From an uncultured Candidatus Saccharimonas sp. (GTDB taxonomy: Bacteria; Patescibacteriota; Saccharimonadia; Saccharimonadales; SZUA-47), in assembly GCA_943354655.1 (NCBI GenBank), contig CALRCT010000039.1, positions 1 through 5,002 of the forward strand: a stretch of DNA of 5,002 nucleotides. Direction: 5' to 3'. The position numbers were made by a program, and so were the translations under genes. Position 1 is the first letter of the stretch. Each line of letters opens with the position of its first letter. This document shows, piece after piece, positions 1 through 5,002 of this stretch. The notes under the pieces were generated by a model, which was not told the origin of the DNA, did not search any database, and saw only the letters and a program-made list of their open reading frames with translations.

Positions 1-407
1 ATCTTTTGTTAAATATTGCTGGTGGTTTTGATTGGCGTATATTTGTAGCAGAAGCTATTGGTACAATGATATTTACTATGGGAGTTGCATCTGTTGTTAC
101 CCAAAAACTAGAAGGCTACAAAGCTGCATTCGTAATAGGTTCTTCATTGATGCTAGGTATTGTTATAGCTTCTACCGCTAGTAACGGCATATTAAACCCA
201 GCTGTAGCACTAGGACTTAATAGTTGGAACTGGACATACGCTGTAGCACCTATATTAGGTTCGGTATTAGGTATGAATATTTATGATCTTTTTATTGCAC
301 CAGAAAGTTCATTAAAAATAATAACTAAACCACTAGATATTGTTAGCGCTACTGCTACCAAAAAAGCTTCTACAAAAAAGAAGACAAGCAAAAAAGCTAA
401 AAACTAG
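1..407 (+). CDS. Aquaporin-like MIP family channel, C-terminal half (5' end outside window)
   Basis: This is the last part of a membrane channel of the major intrinsic protein (aquaporin/glycerol facilitator) family, which passes water or small neutral solutes. The frame is open to the left edge. A TTG at position 6 could be read as a start, but MIP channels have six helices and two NPA boxes, and only three helices and one box are seen here, so the first half probably lies upstream. The helices are roughly RIFVAEAIGTMIFTMGVA (codons from about 33), FVIGSSLMLGIVIAST (about 129) and YAVAPILGSVLGMNIY (about 237). The NPA box is at 195-203, between the last two. The residue after NPA is Val, where the second box of typical aquaporins has the selectivity-filter Arg. 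The protein ends in a Lys/Thr/Ser-rich tail of about 17 residues, presumably cytoplasmic. Its TAG stop overlaps the stop of the convergent gene. The family call is fairly sure; the substrate is unknown. Confidence 0.8.
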   Translation, partial: LLLNIAGGFDWRIFVAEAIGTMIFTMGVASVVTQKLEGYKAAFVIGSSLMLGIVIASTASNGILNPAVALGLNSWNWTYAVAPILGSVLGMNIYDLFIAPESSLKIITKPLDIVSATATKKASTKKKTSKKAKN

Positions 408-865
408 TCTTTGAACGTGTTTCCGTTTAATGTATGAGATTCAATAATCGTCTCTAATCCTCTTAGCGCCAAAAATTCAGGGGGTGTAATTAAATCACCA
501 TGTAGCGCCGACTGAACTTCACGCCTTGAACCGTGTAAATAACCAGTCCTAAAAGGCTTTTCTACTGCATATAGCCAAGGATTTAAGTCAGTAATTATAT
601 CATCTTGGTGCGGGGCTTGATCAACTGGAGCATGAGCGATTATAAAGTGCCATAAACGCTCGTTTTTGTACGTTACCTGATGAAGTTCTCTTCGGCTTTG
701 AATGCCTCTAGCGTCTAGAGCTTGCCAAAAACCTTTAGTAAGAGTTGCGCATCTGTTACTACGTGACATGTCAGATTTTATGTCATTTACAGACAATCTT
801 TGCCGCTCTTCTTCGTAAAGGCCTGTAGTTATTTCTTGTAGTAGTGAATGACTAACATTGTGCAT
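404..865 (-). CDS. Conserved-looking hypothetical protein, possible papain/transglutaminase-fold enzyme
   Basis: I do not recognise a named family. The product is soluble, with no signal peptide or membrane helix. Two in-frame ATGs exist, at 871 and 865. I chose 865 because a strong extended -10 box places the predicted transcription start on that A, giving 153 residues; the 871 start gives 155. In the longer numbering the only cysteine is C41 (codon 751-749), followed by a helix-like LDARGIQSRREL segment, then H75 in LWHFIIAH (649-647) and D95 in ITDLNPW (589-587). The order Cys, GI-x-x-R segment, His, Asp-x-Asn-Pro resembles transglutaminase-like and arylamine N-acetyltransferase-like thiol enzymes. 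That function is inference from residue order only. The C-terminal part (YLHGSRREVQSALHGD...ALRGLETI) is predicted helical. Downstream it is convergent with the aquaporin gene, and both stops lie in one CTAG. Confidence 0.75.
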   Translation of the reverse strand: MHNVSHSLLQEITTGLYEEERQRLSVNDIKSDMSRSNRCATLTKGFWQALDARGIQSRRELHQVTYKNERLWHFIIAHAPVDQAPHQDDIITDLNPWLYAVEKPFRTGYLHGSRREVQSALHGDLITPPEFLALRGLETIIESHTLNGNTFKD

Positions 866-871
866 AAACAT

Positions 872-901
872 ATTATAACATATATATATGCATTTTGTCT
901 A
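872..901 (-). promoter_or_regulatory. Extended -10 promoter for the 865 start, predicted leaderless
   Basis: Read on the minus strand, the -10 hexamer is a perfect TATAAT (877-872), preceded by TGT (880-878), which makes an extended -10. A -35 candidate TAGACA (901-896) lies 18 bp upstream and overlaps the TAG stop of the preceding gene. Seven bases after the -10 falls the A of the ATG at 865, so the transcript should start on the start codon itself. The spacer contains the palindrome CATATATATATG (879-890), which could be an operator or simply an AT run. No Shine-Dalgarno sequence is present. Confidence 0.65.
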
Positions 902-1168
902 TAGTCTACCCTGTATGCTAAAAATTAGTATTATTAAGCCTACTGCTCGCCTAAATAAATTAACTCCGCTGTAAAGTTCTAAGCCTGCCCAAATTATTAT
1001 AGATCCAAAAGATATTTTATCTATTAAACTGATTAAACTTACATTTGAAGAATTAATAAATAATATCGATAGCCTAGATATTCCCCAGACTATAAGTGGT
1101 AAGTTTGGAGCTTGACCTATTACTACTTTGCCCTTATTGTCTTTAAAACATTTATCTATAATGTTCAT
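899..1168 (-). CDS. Small integral membrane protein of unknown function
   Basis: This is an 89-residue protein with no known catalytic motif. After a basic, soluble N-terminus (KDNKGKVVIGQAPN) come a hydrophobic segment at about 23-38 (LPLIVWGISRLSILFI), and two more at about 53-66 (SFGSIIIWAGLELY) and 75-85 (AVGLIILIFSI), linked by SGVNLFRR. The pattern APNLPL-x-x-W, then W-x-x-LEL-x-SGVN-x-FRR-x-x-G, resembles a small membrane protein I recall as widespread and uncharacterised in bacteria, so conservation rather than a chance ORF is likely. Its ATG overlaps the stop of the SRPBCC gene in an ATGA, which suggests translational coupling. A weak ribosome site (AAGAAG, 1178-1173) lies 4 nt before the start. 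The two proteins are probably made from one mRNA, but a shared function is only inferred. Confidence 0.8.
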   Translation of the reverse strand: MNIIDKCFKDNKGKVVIGQAPNLPLIVWGISRLSILFINSSNVSLISLIDKISFGSIIIWAGLELYSGVNLFRRAVGLIILIFSIQGRL

Positions 1169-1557
1169 TTATCTTCTTTAGTAAAGTATTTAATAAGCGG
1201 TTCCCAGTAATAATCGTTCCACCCTTTAACAAATTCATCTTTGCTACCTGCGGGTAAATTAGACTGTATAAAATGTATGTTAGTTCCGTCTTTTTGATCT
1301 GTAAAATTAAAAATAACTTTAGAATAATGGTCTAATGGCCAGTCACTTGCACGCCATGTTTGTTCTATAGATTCATTAGTTTTAAGACTAGTGAATATGC
1401 CAGATGCGTAACCGCCATAAGTAGTGTATTTGCCGTTAATCACAGGGTTAATTACGGCTTCTTCACCAGTGATAACTGTGTGTAGTTTGCTATTTAATAA
1501 AGCACTATATATATCGTTTGGTTTTGCGTTTGGAATAAATATGGTTTGTTCGATCAT
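1165..1557 (-). CDS. SRPBCC / AHSA1-like domain protein
   Basis: This is a 130-residue single-domain protein of the START/Bet v1-like SRPBCC superfamily, closest in pattern to the AHSA1 (activator of Hsp90 ATPase C-terminal-like) branch. These proteins fold as a helix-grip cavity and usually bind hydrophobic ligands or partner proteins; the ligand here cannot be read. Diagnostic features in order are the N-terminal strand and helix (IFIPNAKPNDIYSALLN, residues 6-22), the GGYASGIFTSL segment (48-58), the QTWRASDWPLDHYSKVIFNF core (66-85), and the C-terminal helix with GWNDYYWEPLIKYF (112-125). Length is normal for one domain, and no signal peptide is present. It is the first gene of a two-gene unit and its stop overlaps the start of the membrane protein gene. 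The start at 1557 is set by family length and by a -10 box 7 nt upstream. Confidence 0.88.
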   Translation of the reverse strand: MIEQTIFIPNAKPNDIYSALLNSKLHTVITGEEAVINPVINGKYTTYGGYASGIFTSLKTNESIEQTWRASDWPLDHYSKVIFNFTDQKDGTNIHFIQSNLPAGSKDEFVKGWNDYYWEPLIKYFTKEDK

Positions 1558-1564
1558 TAAATTA

Positions 1565-1573
1565 ATAATATCA
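1565..1573 (-). promoter_or_regulatory. Extended -10 promoter of the SRPBCC unit, predicted near-leaderless
   Basis: On the minus strand TGA TATTAT (1573-1565) is an extended -10 with a 5/6 match to TATAAT. It ends 7 nt before the ATG at 1557, so transcription should begin within about one base of the start codon. No Shine-Dalgarno sequence fits in that gap. Only a poor -35 (TACTTT or TTACTT around 1594-1588) is seen, which is tolerable for an extended -10 promoter. It shares the 91-bp divergent intergenic region with the hexapeptide gene. Confidence 0.5.
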
Positions 1574-1611
1574 AAAGAAACATGTTTAAAGTAATAATTA
1601 CTACATCACTA

Positions 1612-1640
1612 TTTACAAAATAATCAAGTACTGATAAGGT
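1612..1640 (+). promoter_or_regulatory. Candidate promoter of the hexapeptide-repeat gene
   Basis: TTTACA (1612-1617) is a good -35. With a 17-bp spacer ending in TGA (1632-1634) it points to TAAGGT (1635-1640), a weak -10 with an extended TG. The predicted transcript start is about 1647-1649, at or next to the ATG. Two readings compete. TACAAT (1640-1645) is a better hexamer but sits too close to the ATG and 22 bp from the -35. Also, TAAGG (1635-1639) could be a Shine-Dalgarno sequence 9 nt before the ATG, with transcription starting further upstream. Confidence 0.35.
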
Positions 1641-1648
1641 ACAATCTA

Positions 1649-2389
1649 ATGATTAGTTACAGCATAGAAAAATTAGCAAGAATTCACCCAGAAAAATTAA
1701 GTGCTGACATGCACGAATTTTTACAATCAGGTACTCATAAAATAGATGATAGCGCTGATTTTCAGGCAACTACAGTTTTGGGCAAGGTTTTAGGAATTGG
1801 CTACTGCACTAGGCTAAATGGTTATTCTAAAATATCTGATGGTGTCTTGTTAGGAAAATACGTAGACGTTGGAAGTTATACCTTTTTAGCAAAAAATGTA
1901 TTAATCGGTTCTTTTTCTACCCTAGGTTCACATAACTATTTTGCCAGTGGGTCTGTATTACCACAAAGAAGTCTAGACAGAGACCATGTATACATGAGAA
2001 AAACATGGGATAACGTTACAGTAGGAAGAAACGTAGTTTTGCCTCAAGAAGTACAACTTGGCGAAGGTGCAATTATTCCTGCAACCGAAACAGTAGGTCA
2101 AATTGGAAGATTTGGTGATAAAAAAAGAATGGTAACTGCATATGGATCAGACGCAGGACCGTTATACAGCGTCGGCTGTCAATTTGGCATATCGATGAGT
2201 GTTTTTAAAGACAGAATATTTAACAATACCCAAACCGAATCATCTAGTGCCCTTGATTACGCCAAAAACATCGAACAGATAGAAAGTCTTGGTATAGCCA
2301 AACAGCGTGCTTATGACGATCGACAACGCCTTGTAGACGAACTTTTAGCCGAACGCAGAGAAACGCTAGTACGCGACACTAACTATTAA
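1649..2389 (+). CDS. Left-handed beta-helix (hexapeptide-repeat) protein with extra C-terminal module
   Basis: This is a 246-residue soluble protein whose middle shows hexapeptide repeats typical of LbH-fold proteins (acyltransferases, sugar nucleotidyltransferases, carbonic anhydrase-like and scaffold proteins). Repeat-like coils run through about residues 40-105 (TVLGKV, KISDGVLLGKYVDVGSY, KNVLIGSFSTLGSHNYFASG), are broken by a charged loop with HVYMRKTW (113-120), and resume at about 123-152 (VTVGRNVVLP, VQLGEGAIIP). After the helix comes a separate segment, MVTAYGSDAGPLYSVGCQFG (161-180), with a lone-looking Cys, then a charged helical tail (about 200-243) rich in Arg, Glu and Gln. No catalytic His is placed securely, so transferase activity is unproven; a structural or binding role is possible. 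It is divergent from the SRPBCC unit and convergent with the exporter operon. The start is the first ATG of the frame. Confidence 0.8.
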   Translation: MISYSIEKLARIHPEKLSADMHEFLQSGTHKIDDSADFQATTVLGKVLGIGYCTRLNGYSKISDGVLLGKYVDVGSYTFLAKNVLIGSFSTLGSHNYFASGSVLPQRSLDRDHVYMRKTWDNVTVGRNVVLPQEVQLGEGAIIPATETVGQIGRFGDKKRMVTAYGSDAGPLYSVGCQFGISMSVFKDRIFNNTQTESSSALDYAKNIEQIESLGIAKQRAYDDRQRLVDELLAERRETLVRDTNY

Positions 2390-2400
2390 AATAATTATTT
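2389..2400. repeat. 12-bp AT palindrome between convergent stops
   Basis: AAATAATTATTT is a perfect palindrome that begins on the last base of the + strand TAA stop and contains the minus strand TAA stop (2397-2395). It fills the 5-bp gap between the two genes. It has no GC stem or loop, so it is not a standard intrinsic terminator, although AT-rich hairpins or collision of polymerases could still end transcription here. Confidence 0.4.
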
Positions 2401-3168
2401 AATTTTACGATATTGCCAGACAGCAATAGGTGCAAAAACAATCACTAAACCTACTGACCATAAAATAGTATGAACAATAAAATCAGGACCATTAGGAACG
2501 CCACCTCTAGTTAAATAACGTACCGAGTTTACAACTTGTGTTACAGGTTGGTTACGAGCGAAAACCTGTAACCAGGTAGGCATGGTATTAACAGGAACAA
2601 AAACTGCACTGGCGAATACTAACGGAAAAACCCATAAAAATCCAGCAACCTGAACTGTTTCTGCATCCTTTAATGCTAGCCCAATACACGCACTTATCCA
2701 GCTAAACGCATGTGAAAAAACTAAAACTAGTGCTACTGCAGCAATAACTCGTAATGGCCCTTCGGTAGCTCTAAATCCAAGAACGGTTCCCGCAATTCCC
2801 ATAATTAAAACAACAAATGTGTTCCTTACCATATCTGCTAGTGTTCTGCCTGTTAAAACAGCCGACCTTGCTATAGGTAAGCTTCTTAATCTGTCTATGA
2901 CACCCTTACCTAAATCTTCTGCAAGGCCAACACCTGTTTGAATTGCTCCAAATAGTGCGGTCTGCGCTAAAATACCAGGAAGTAAAAAGTTTATGTACGA
3001 ACCACCAGTGTTTCCGCCAACGGCACCTCCAAAAACATAATTAAATAACAGTAAAAATATAACGGGTTGAATACTGCTAAATACCAATAATTGCGGGATT
3101 CTAAAATTTCGTCGGACGTTGCGCTTTATAATTTGTATAGTGTCGCTAAATGTAGACAATAAGCTCAT
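2395..3168 (-). CDS. ABC-2 type exporter permease, DrrB-like
   Basis: This is a 257-residue membrane subunit of an ABC-2 exporter that pairs with the ATPase encoded just upstream. Six hydrophobic segments are seen at about residues 25-46, 62-83, 117-132, 141-166, 174-193 and 231-251, the usual number for this family. A cytoplasmic region after the second helix (EDLGKGVIDRLRSLPIARS, 84-102) matches the conserved coupling region of DrrB/NodJ-like permeases, and ARNQPVTQVVNSVRYLTRGG (204-223) lies before the last helix, as in DrrB. The family exports drugs, lipids or polysaccharides; the substrate cannot be told from sequence. The ATG at 3168 overlaps the ATPase TGA stop and has a strong AGGAGG site 7 nt upstream, so the start is firm. 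The 3' end faces the hexapeptide gene. Confidence 0.92.
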   Translation of the reverse strand: MSLLSTFSDTIQIIKRNVRRNFRIPQLLVFSSIQPVIFLLLFNYVFGGAVGGNTGGSYINFLLPGILAQTALFGAIQTGVGLAEDLGKGVIDRLRSLPIARSAVLTGRTLADMVRNTFVVLIMGIAGTVLGFRATEGPLRVIAAVALVLVFSHAFSWISACIGLALKDAETVQVAGFLWVFPLVFASAVFVPVNTMPTWLQVFARNQPVTQVVNSVRYLTRGGVPNGPDFIVHTILWSVGLVIVFAPIAVWQYRKIK

Positions 3169-4121
3169 GATGTTGCCTCCTGTTGTGGTTTGCCGGTAAC
3201 TTCTAAAAATACATCGTCTAAACTTGGTCTATGCAGGCTAAGTTCTTCTGTATTAATATTTTTGGTTTTTAATAATTGCGCTACTTTTAACAAATCATCA
3301 CTTCCATTTTTTGTACGAAGACTTATTCTTCTTGTTGCTTCATCTAAGGTTATTTCTGATTTAAAATTAGCCGATAAATAATCTTTAGTTTTTAAAATTA
3401 AATTACTAGCTACTTTTAGTTCGATTACGTCTTGACCAAGGCTGTTTTTGAGCGTTTCGGCCGTACCCTCTACAATAAGTTCACCACGGTCGATTACATA
3501 CATATAATCTGCAAGCGCATCTGCCTCTTCTAGGTATTGTGTTGTAAGTAGAATACTAACTCCTTGTGCGACCAATTCTCTAATTATGTTCCAAAGTTGA
3601 AGTCTAGTTCTAGGATCTAGACCTGTTGTTGGTTCGTCCAAAAATAGTACGTTTGGTGTAGCTACAAGACTAGCACCTAAGTCTAGACGACGACGCATAC
3701 CACCAGAATAAGTTTTTGTTTGTCTGTCGGCGGCATCTGTTAAATCTAATCTTTCTAATAGTTCTTGGGCACGTGACTTAGATTCAGATTTTGACATGTG
3801 ATAAAGTCTGCCAACCATTTCTAAAGTTTCTCTGCCTGTTAAAAATTCATCAACAGCAGCAAACTGCCCCGCTAGTCCTATTCGTTTTCTGGTTTCTTTA
3901 GGGTTTTTTATTACATTTACGCCGTCAACAGATACCTGACCGCTAGTTGGTTTTAACAAGGTAGACATTATTTTAATTAATGTACTTTTACCTGCACCGT
4001 TGGGCCCTAATAAGCCTGTAACTTTACCTTTTTCGGCTTTTATAGATACATTTTTTAACGCTACTACGTTTCCAAAATTTTGACTAACGTTATTTACCTC
4101 TATTGCGTATTTTTTAACCAT
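3165..4121 (-). CDS. ABC exporter ATP-binding protein, DrrA-like
   Basis: This is the nucleotide-binding subunit that powers the DrrB-like permease, acting on the cytoplasmic face of the membrane. Motifs, numbered from the longer start at 4127, are Walker A GPNGAGKST (41-49), Q-loop Q88, signature SGGMR (141-145), Walker B VLFLDE (160-165) with catalytic E165, and D-loop GLDP (169-172). The switch position reads TTQYLEEAD, with Gln197 where most ABC ATPases have His; this Gln is a known trait of the DrrA subfamily, not a defect. Residues beyond about 230 form the DrrA-type C-terminal extension, ending in LHRPSLDDVFLEVTGK. There are ATGs at 4127 (320 residues) and 4121 (318). I prefer 4121 because the predicted transcript starts on that A. 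It is co-transcribed with the permease through an ATGA overlap. Confidence 0.93.
   Translation of the reverse strand: MVKKYAIEVNNVSQNFGNVVALKNVSIKAEKGKVTGLLGPNGAGKSTLIKIMSTLLKPTSGQVSVDGVNVIKNPKETRKRIGLAGQFAAVDEFLTGRETLEMVGRLYHMSKSESKSRAQELLERLDLTDAADRQTKTYSGGMRRRLDLGASLVATPNVLFLDEPTTGLDPRTRLQLWNIIRELVAQGVSILLTTQYLEEADALADYMYVIDRGELIVEGTAETLKNSLGQDVIELKVASNLILKTKDYLSANFKSEITLDEATRRISLRTKNGSDDLLKVAQLLKTKNINTEELSLHRPSLDDVFLEVTGKPQQEATS
3176..3181 (-). promoter_or_regulatory. Strong Shine-Dalgarno site of the permease gene
   Basis: AGGAGG on the minus strand lies within the end of the ATPase gene, 7 nt before the permease ATG at 3168. It is a perfect match to the anti-SD core and shows that this genome uses Shine-Dalgarno initiation for internal operon genes, in contrast to the first genes of its transcripts. 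Confidence 0.85.
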
Positions 4122-4127
4122 ATACAT

Positions 4128-4157
4128 ATTTAAGCAGATGAATACTAAATGTGTAAA
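4128..4157 (-). promoter_or_regulatory. Promoter of the DrrAB-like operon, predicted leaderless
   Basis: On the minus strand a TTTACA -35 (4157-4152) is followed after 18 bp by TTAAAT (4133-4128), with TGC directly before it (4136-4134), giving an extended -10. Seven bases downstream is the A of the ATG at 4121, so the mRNA should begin with the start codon. No Shine-Dalgarno sequence is present. The promoter fits entirely in the 34-bp gap after the nuclease gene, so the exporter can be transcribed separately even though the genes are co-directional. Confidence 0.55.
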
Positions 4158-4161
4158 ATTG

Positions 4162-5002
4162 TTAAATATTGTCGTTTAATAGATCTTCTTCAAAATTCAA
4201 GATTCCCTGATAGCCTTCAGGATATTTAGTAACATCAGGAAAATTAAGGTCTTGTATATGTTGCCATATTTTAGTGGCAAGTTTGGACATACGTTCTACT
4301 TCTTCGCTACTAGGATAATAGCTTCGTATTAAATCTTTAATATTTTCTGATTCTACGTATACCATTTGGCCTTCTACAGAACTAAAGTTATTAAACCTAG
4401 AATCATTTTTAGCCAGTAGCGCGTAATAAATTAACTGAGTTCTGTGTTTCCAGCTTTTTACAGCTAAATTTTGGCTTTTTGACGTAAGATTAGAAAGCCC
4501 CTTGCCTGTTTTATAATCTATGATTACCAAATTACTTTTGTCTATAATATCAATTCTGTCGATTTTTCCGCCTAATTTTGCACCACTTGGTAAAACTGAT
4601 ACAAGTGACTGTTCTGGAATGCTCCCTTTTTCTAGCGAATAGTCGTTAGTTTGCAAAAGTGTCCACAGTACGGATTGTCCTTTTTCTAGGTATCGTTCAA
4701 ATTCAATTTTAGACACGTGTTCAGATTCTAAAGATTTTTCGTATTTATGAAGAATTTCTTCTATTTCAAACTCGTCACGATTTTGTAAAATCTGAGCATA
4801 ATCTAGCGCTGCATGAATTGCGGTTCCGTAGGACATATGAATAGATTTTGCTTCGGGCAATCTTAATAAATTACGTTCTTTAAAATACTGTGGACCACCG
4901 TTTTCTAGGTCTAAAAAGTTGAGCATGGCTGTTACGCTAAGTGAATAATCTTCTACTAAGGGTCTTAGTAAAAATGATTCATCTGTGCTACTTAATTTAG
5001 GC
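4162..5002 (-). CDS. RecB-like PD-(D/E)XK nuclease domain, C-terminus of a probable helicase-nuclease (5' end outside window)
   Basis: The frame is open to the right edge, so the 254-residue version starting at 4926 is not the true gene. The upstream codons read VEDYSLSVTA, the usual LS-x-TAL-like entry into a RecB/AddB/Cas4-type nuclease domain. The full active site is visible: His in GTAIHAALD (4815-4813), Asp in GGKIDRID (4560-4558), the IDYKTG motif with Asp (4518-4516) and Lys (4512-4510), and a Q-x-x-x-Y motif QLIYY (Gln 4437-4435). The visible part has no cysteine, so the 4Fe-4S cluster found in AddB and Cas4 is absent; the usual CP-x-x-F segment reads GGPQYF. Such domains cut DNA during double-strand break repair, most often fused behind a UvrD/PcrA-like helicase, and the fusion here is inferred. 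The gene ends 34 bp before the exporter operon's start at 4127. Confidence 0.85.
   Translation of the reverse strand, partial: PKLSSTDESFLLRPLVEDYSLSVTAMLNFLDLENGGPQYFKERNLLRLPEAKSIHMSYGTAIHAALDYAQILQNRDEFEIEEILHKYEKSLESEHVSKIEFERYLEKGQSVLWTLLQTNDYSLEKGSIPEQSLVSVLPSGAKLGGKIDRIDIIDKSNLVIIDYKTGKGLSNLTSKSQNLAVKSWKHRTQLIYYALLAKNDSRFNNFSSVEGQMVYVESENIKDLIRSYYPSSEEVERMSKLATKIWQHIQDLNFPDVTKYPEGYQGILNFEEDLLNDNI

Noticed and set aside
6..8. TTG as the true start of the aquaporin gene
   Set aside because: The frame is open to position 1 and the protein would be only half a MIP channel, so truncation by the window is more likely.
880..889. AT dinucleotide run as a microsatellite or the edge of an array
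   Set aside because: It is a single tract of about five units in an AT-rich promoter, and no repeat-spacer pattern was found anywhere in the window.
3190..3381. 63-codon + strand open frame
   Set aside because: It lies wholly antisense within the C-terminal region of the DrrA-like ATPase, whose motifs and length are firmly supported, and it has no domain or promoter of its own.
3165..4121. Missing H-loop histidine as a sign of a dead ATPase
   Set aside because: Gln in TTQYLEEAD is usual for the DrrA subfamily and every other ATPase motif is intact.
4125..4127. Upstream ATGs at 4127 and at 871 as starts
   Set aside because: Both lie between the predicted -10 box and the expected transcript start, so they would not be in the mRNA. 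The choice rests on promoter prediction and is not certain.
4924..4926. ATG as the start of the nuclease gene
   Set aside because: The same frame stays open to the window edge and the codons upstream encode the LSVTA segment that belongs to the domain, so this Met is internal.
1..5002. Recoded TGA (as Gly) seen in some other CPR lineages
   Set aside because: TGA works as a stop at the gene ends at 1165-1168 and 3165-3168, and no gene is interrupted by an in-frame TGA, so the standard code fits.

Overview
This is an AT-rich bacterial window with tightly packed genes, short intergenic gaps and the standard genetic code (TGA is used as a stop in ATGA overlaps). The protein flavour fits a Patescibacteria/CPR genome, most likely Candidatus Saccharibacteria. 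The basis is family resemblance recalled from memory: the aquaporin-like C-terminal half, the RecB-like nuclease tail with an LSVTA...LLRLP...YGTAIHAALD pattern, and small hypothetical proteins. No marker gene proves the assignment.

Layout, left to right. (1) On the + strand, the C-terminal half of an aquaporin-like (MIP) channel runs in from the left edge. (2) Convergent to it, and sharing its CTAG stop palindrome, is a small minus-strand gene of unknown function whose single Cys, a His and an Asp are ordered as in papain/transglutaminase-fold enzymes. (3) Next is a minus-strand two-gene unit: an SRPBCC/AHSA1-like protein followed, through an ATGA overlap, by an 89-residue membrane protein. 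(4) Divergent from that unit across 91 bp is a + strand left-handed beta-helix (hexapeptide-repeat) protein with an extra C-terminal module. (5) Convergent to it, with only 5 bp between stops, is a minus-strand ABC exporter operon of the DrrA/DrrB type, in which the ATPase overlaps the permease by ATGA. (6) Just upstream, on the same strand, is the C-terminal PD-(D/E)XK nuclease domain of a larger protein, probably a UvrD/AddAB-type helicase-nuclease, cut by the right edge.

The genes form no single pathway; they look like ordinary chromosomal housekeeping and accessory genes. The most distinctive signal is regulatory. Three minus-strand transcription units have an extended -10 box (TGn plus a TATAAT-like hexamer) ending 6-7 nt before a start codon, with no room for a ribosome binding site, so their mRNAs are predicted to be leaderless or nearly so. 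The + strand unit may do the same, though there a weak TAAGG offers an alternative. The downstream permease, by contrast, has a perfect AGGAGG site. No mobile element, CRISPR array, tRNA, rRNA or clear rho-independent terminator was seen, and no stretch over 300 bases lacks a gene.
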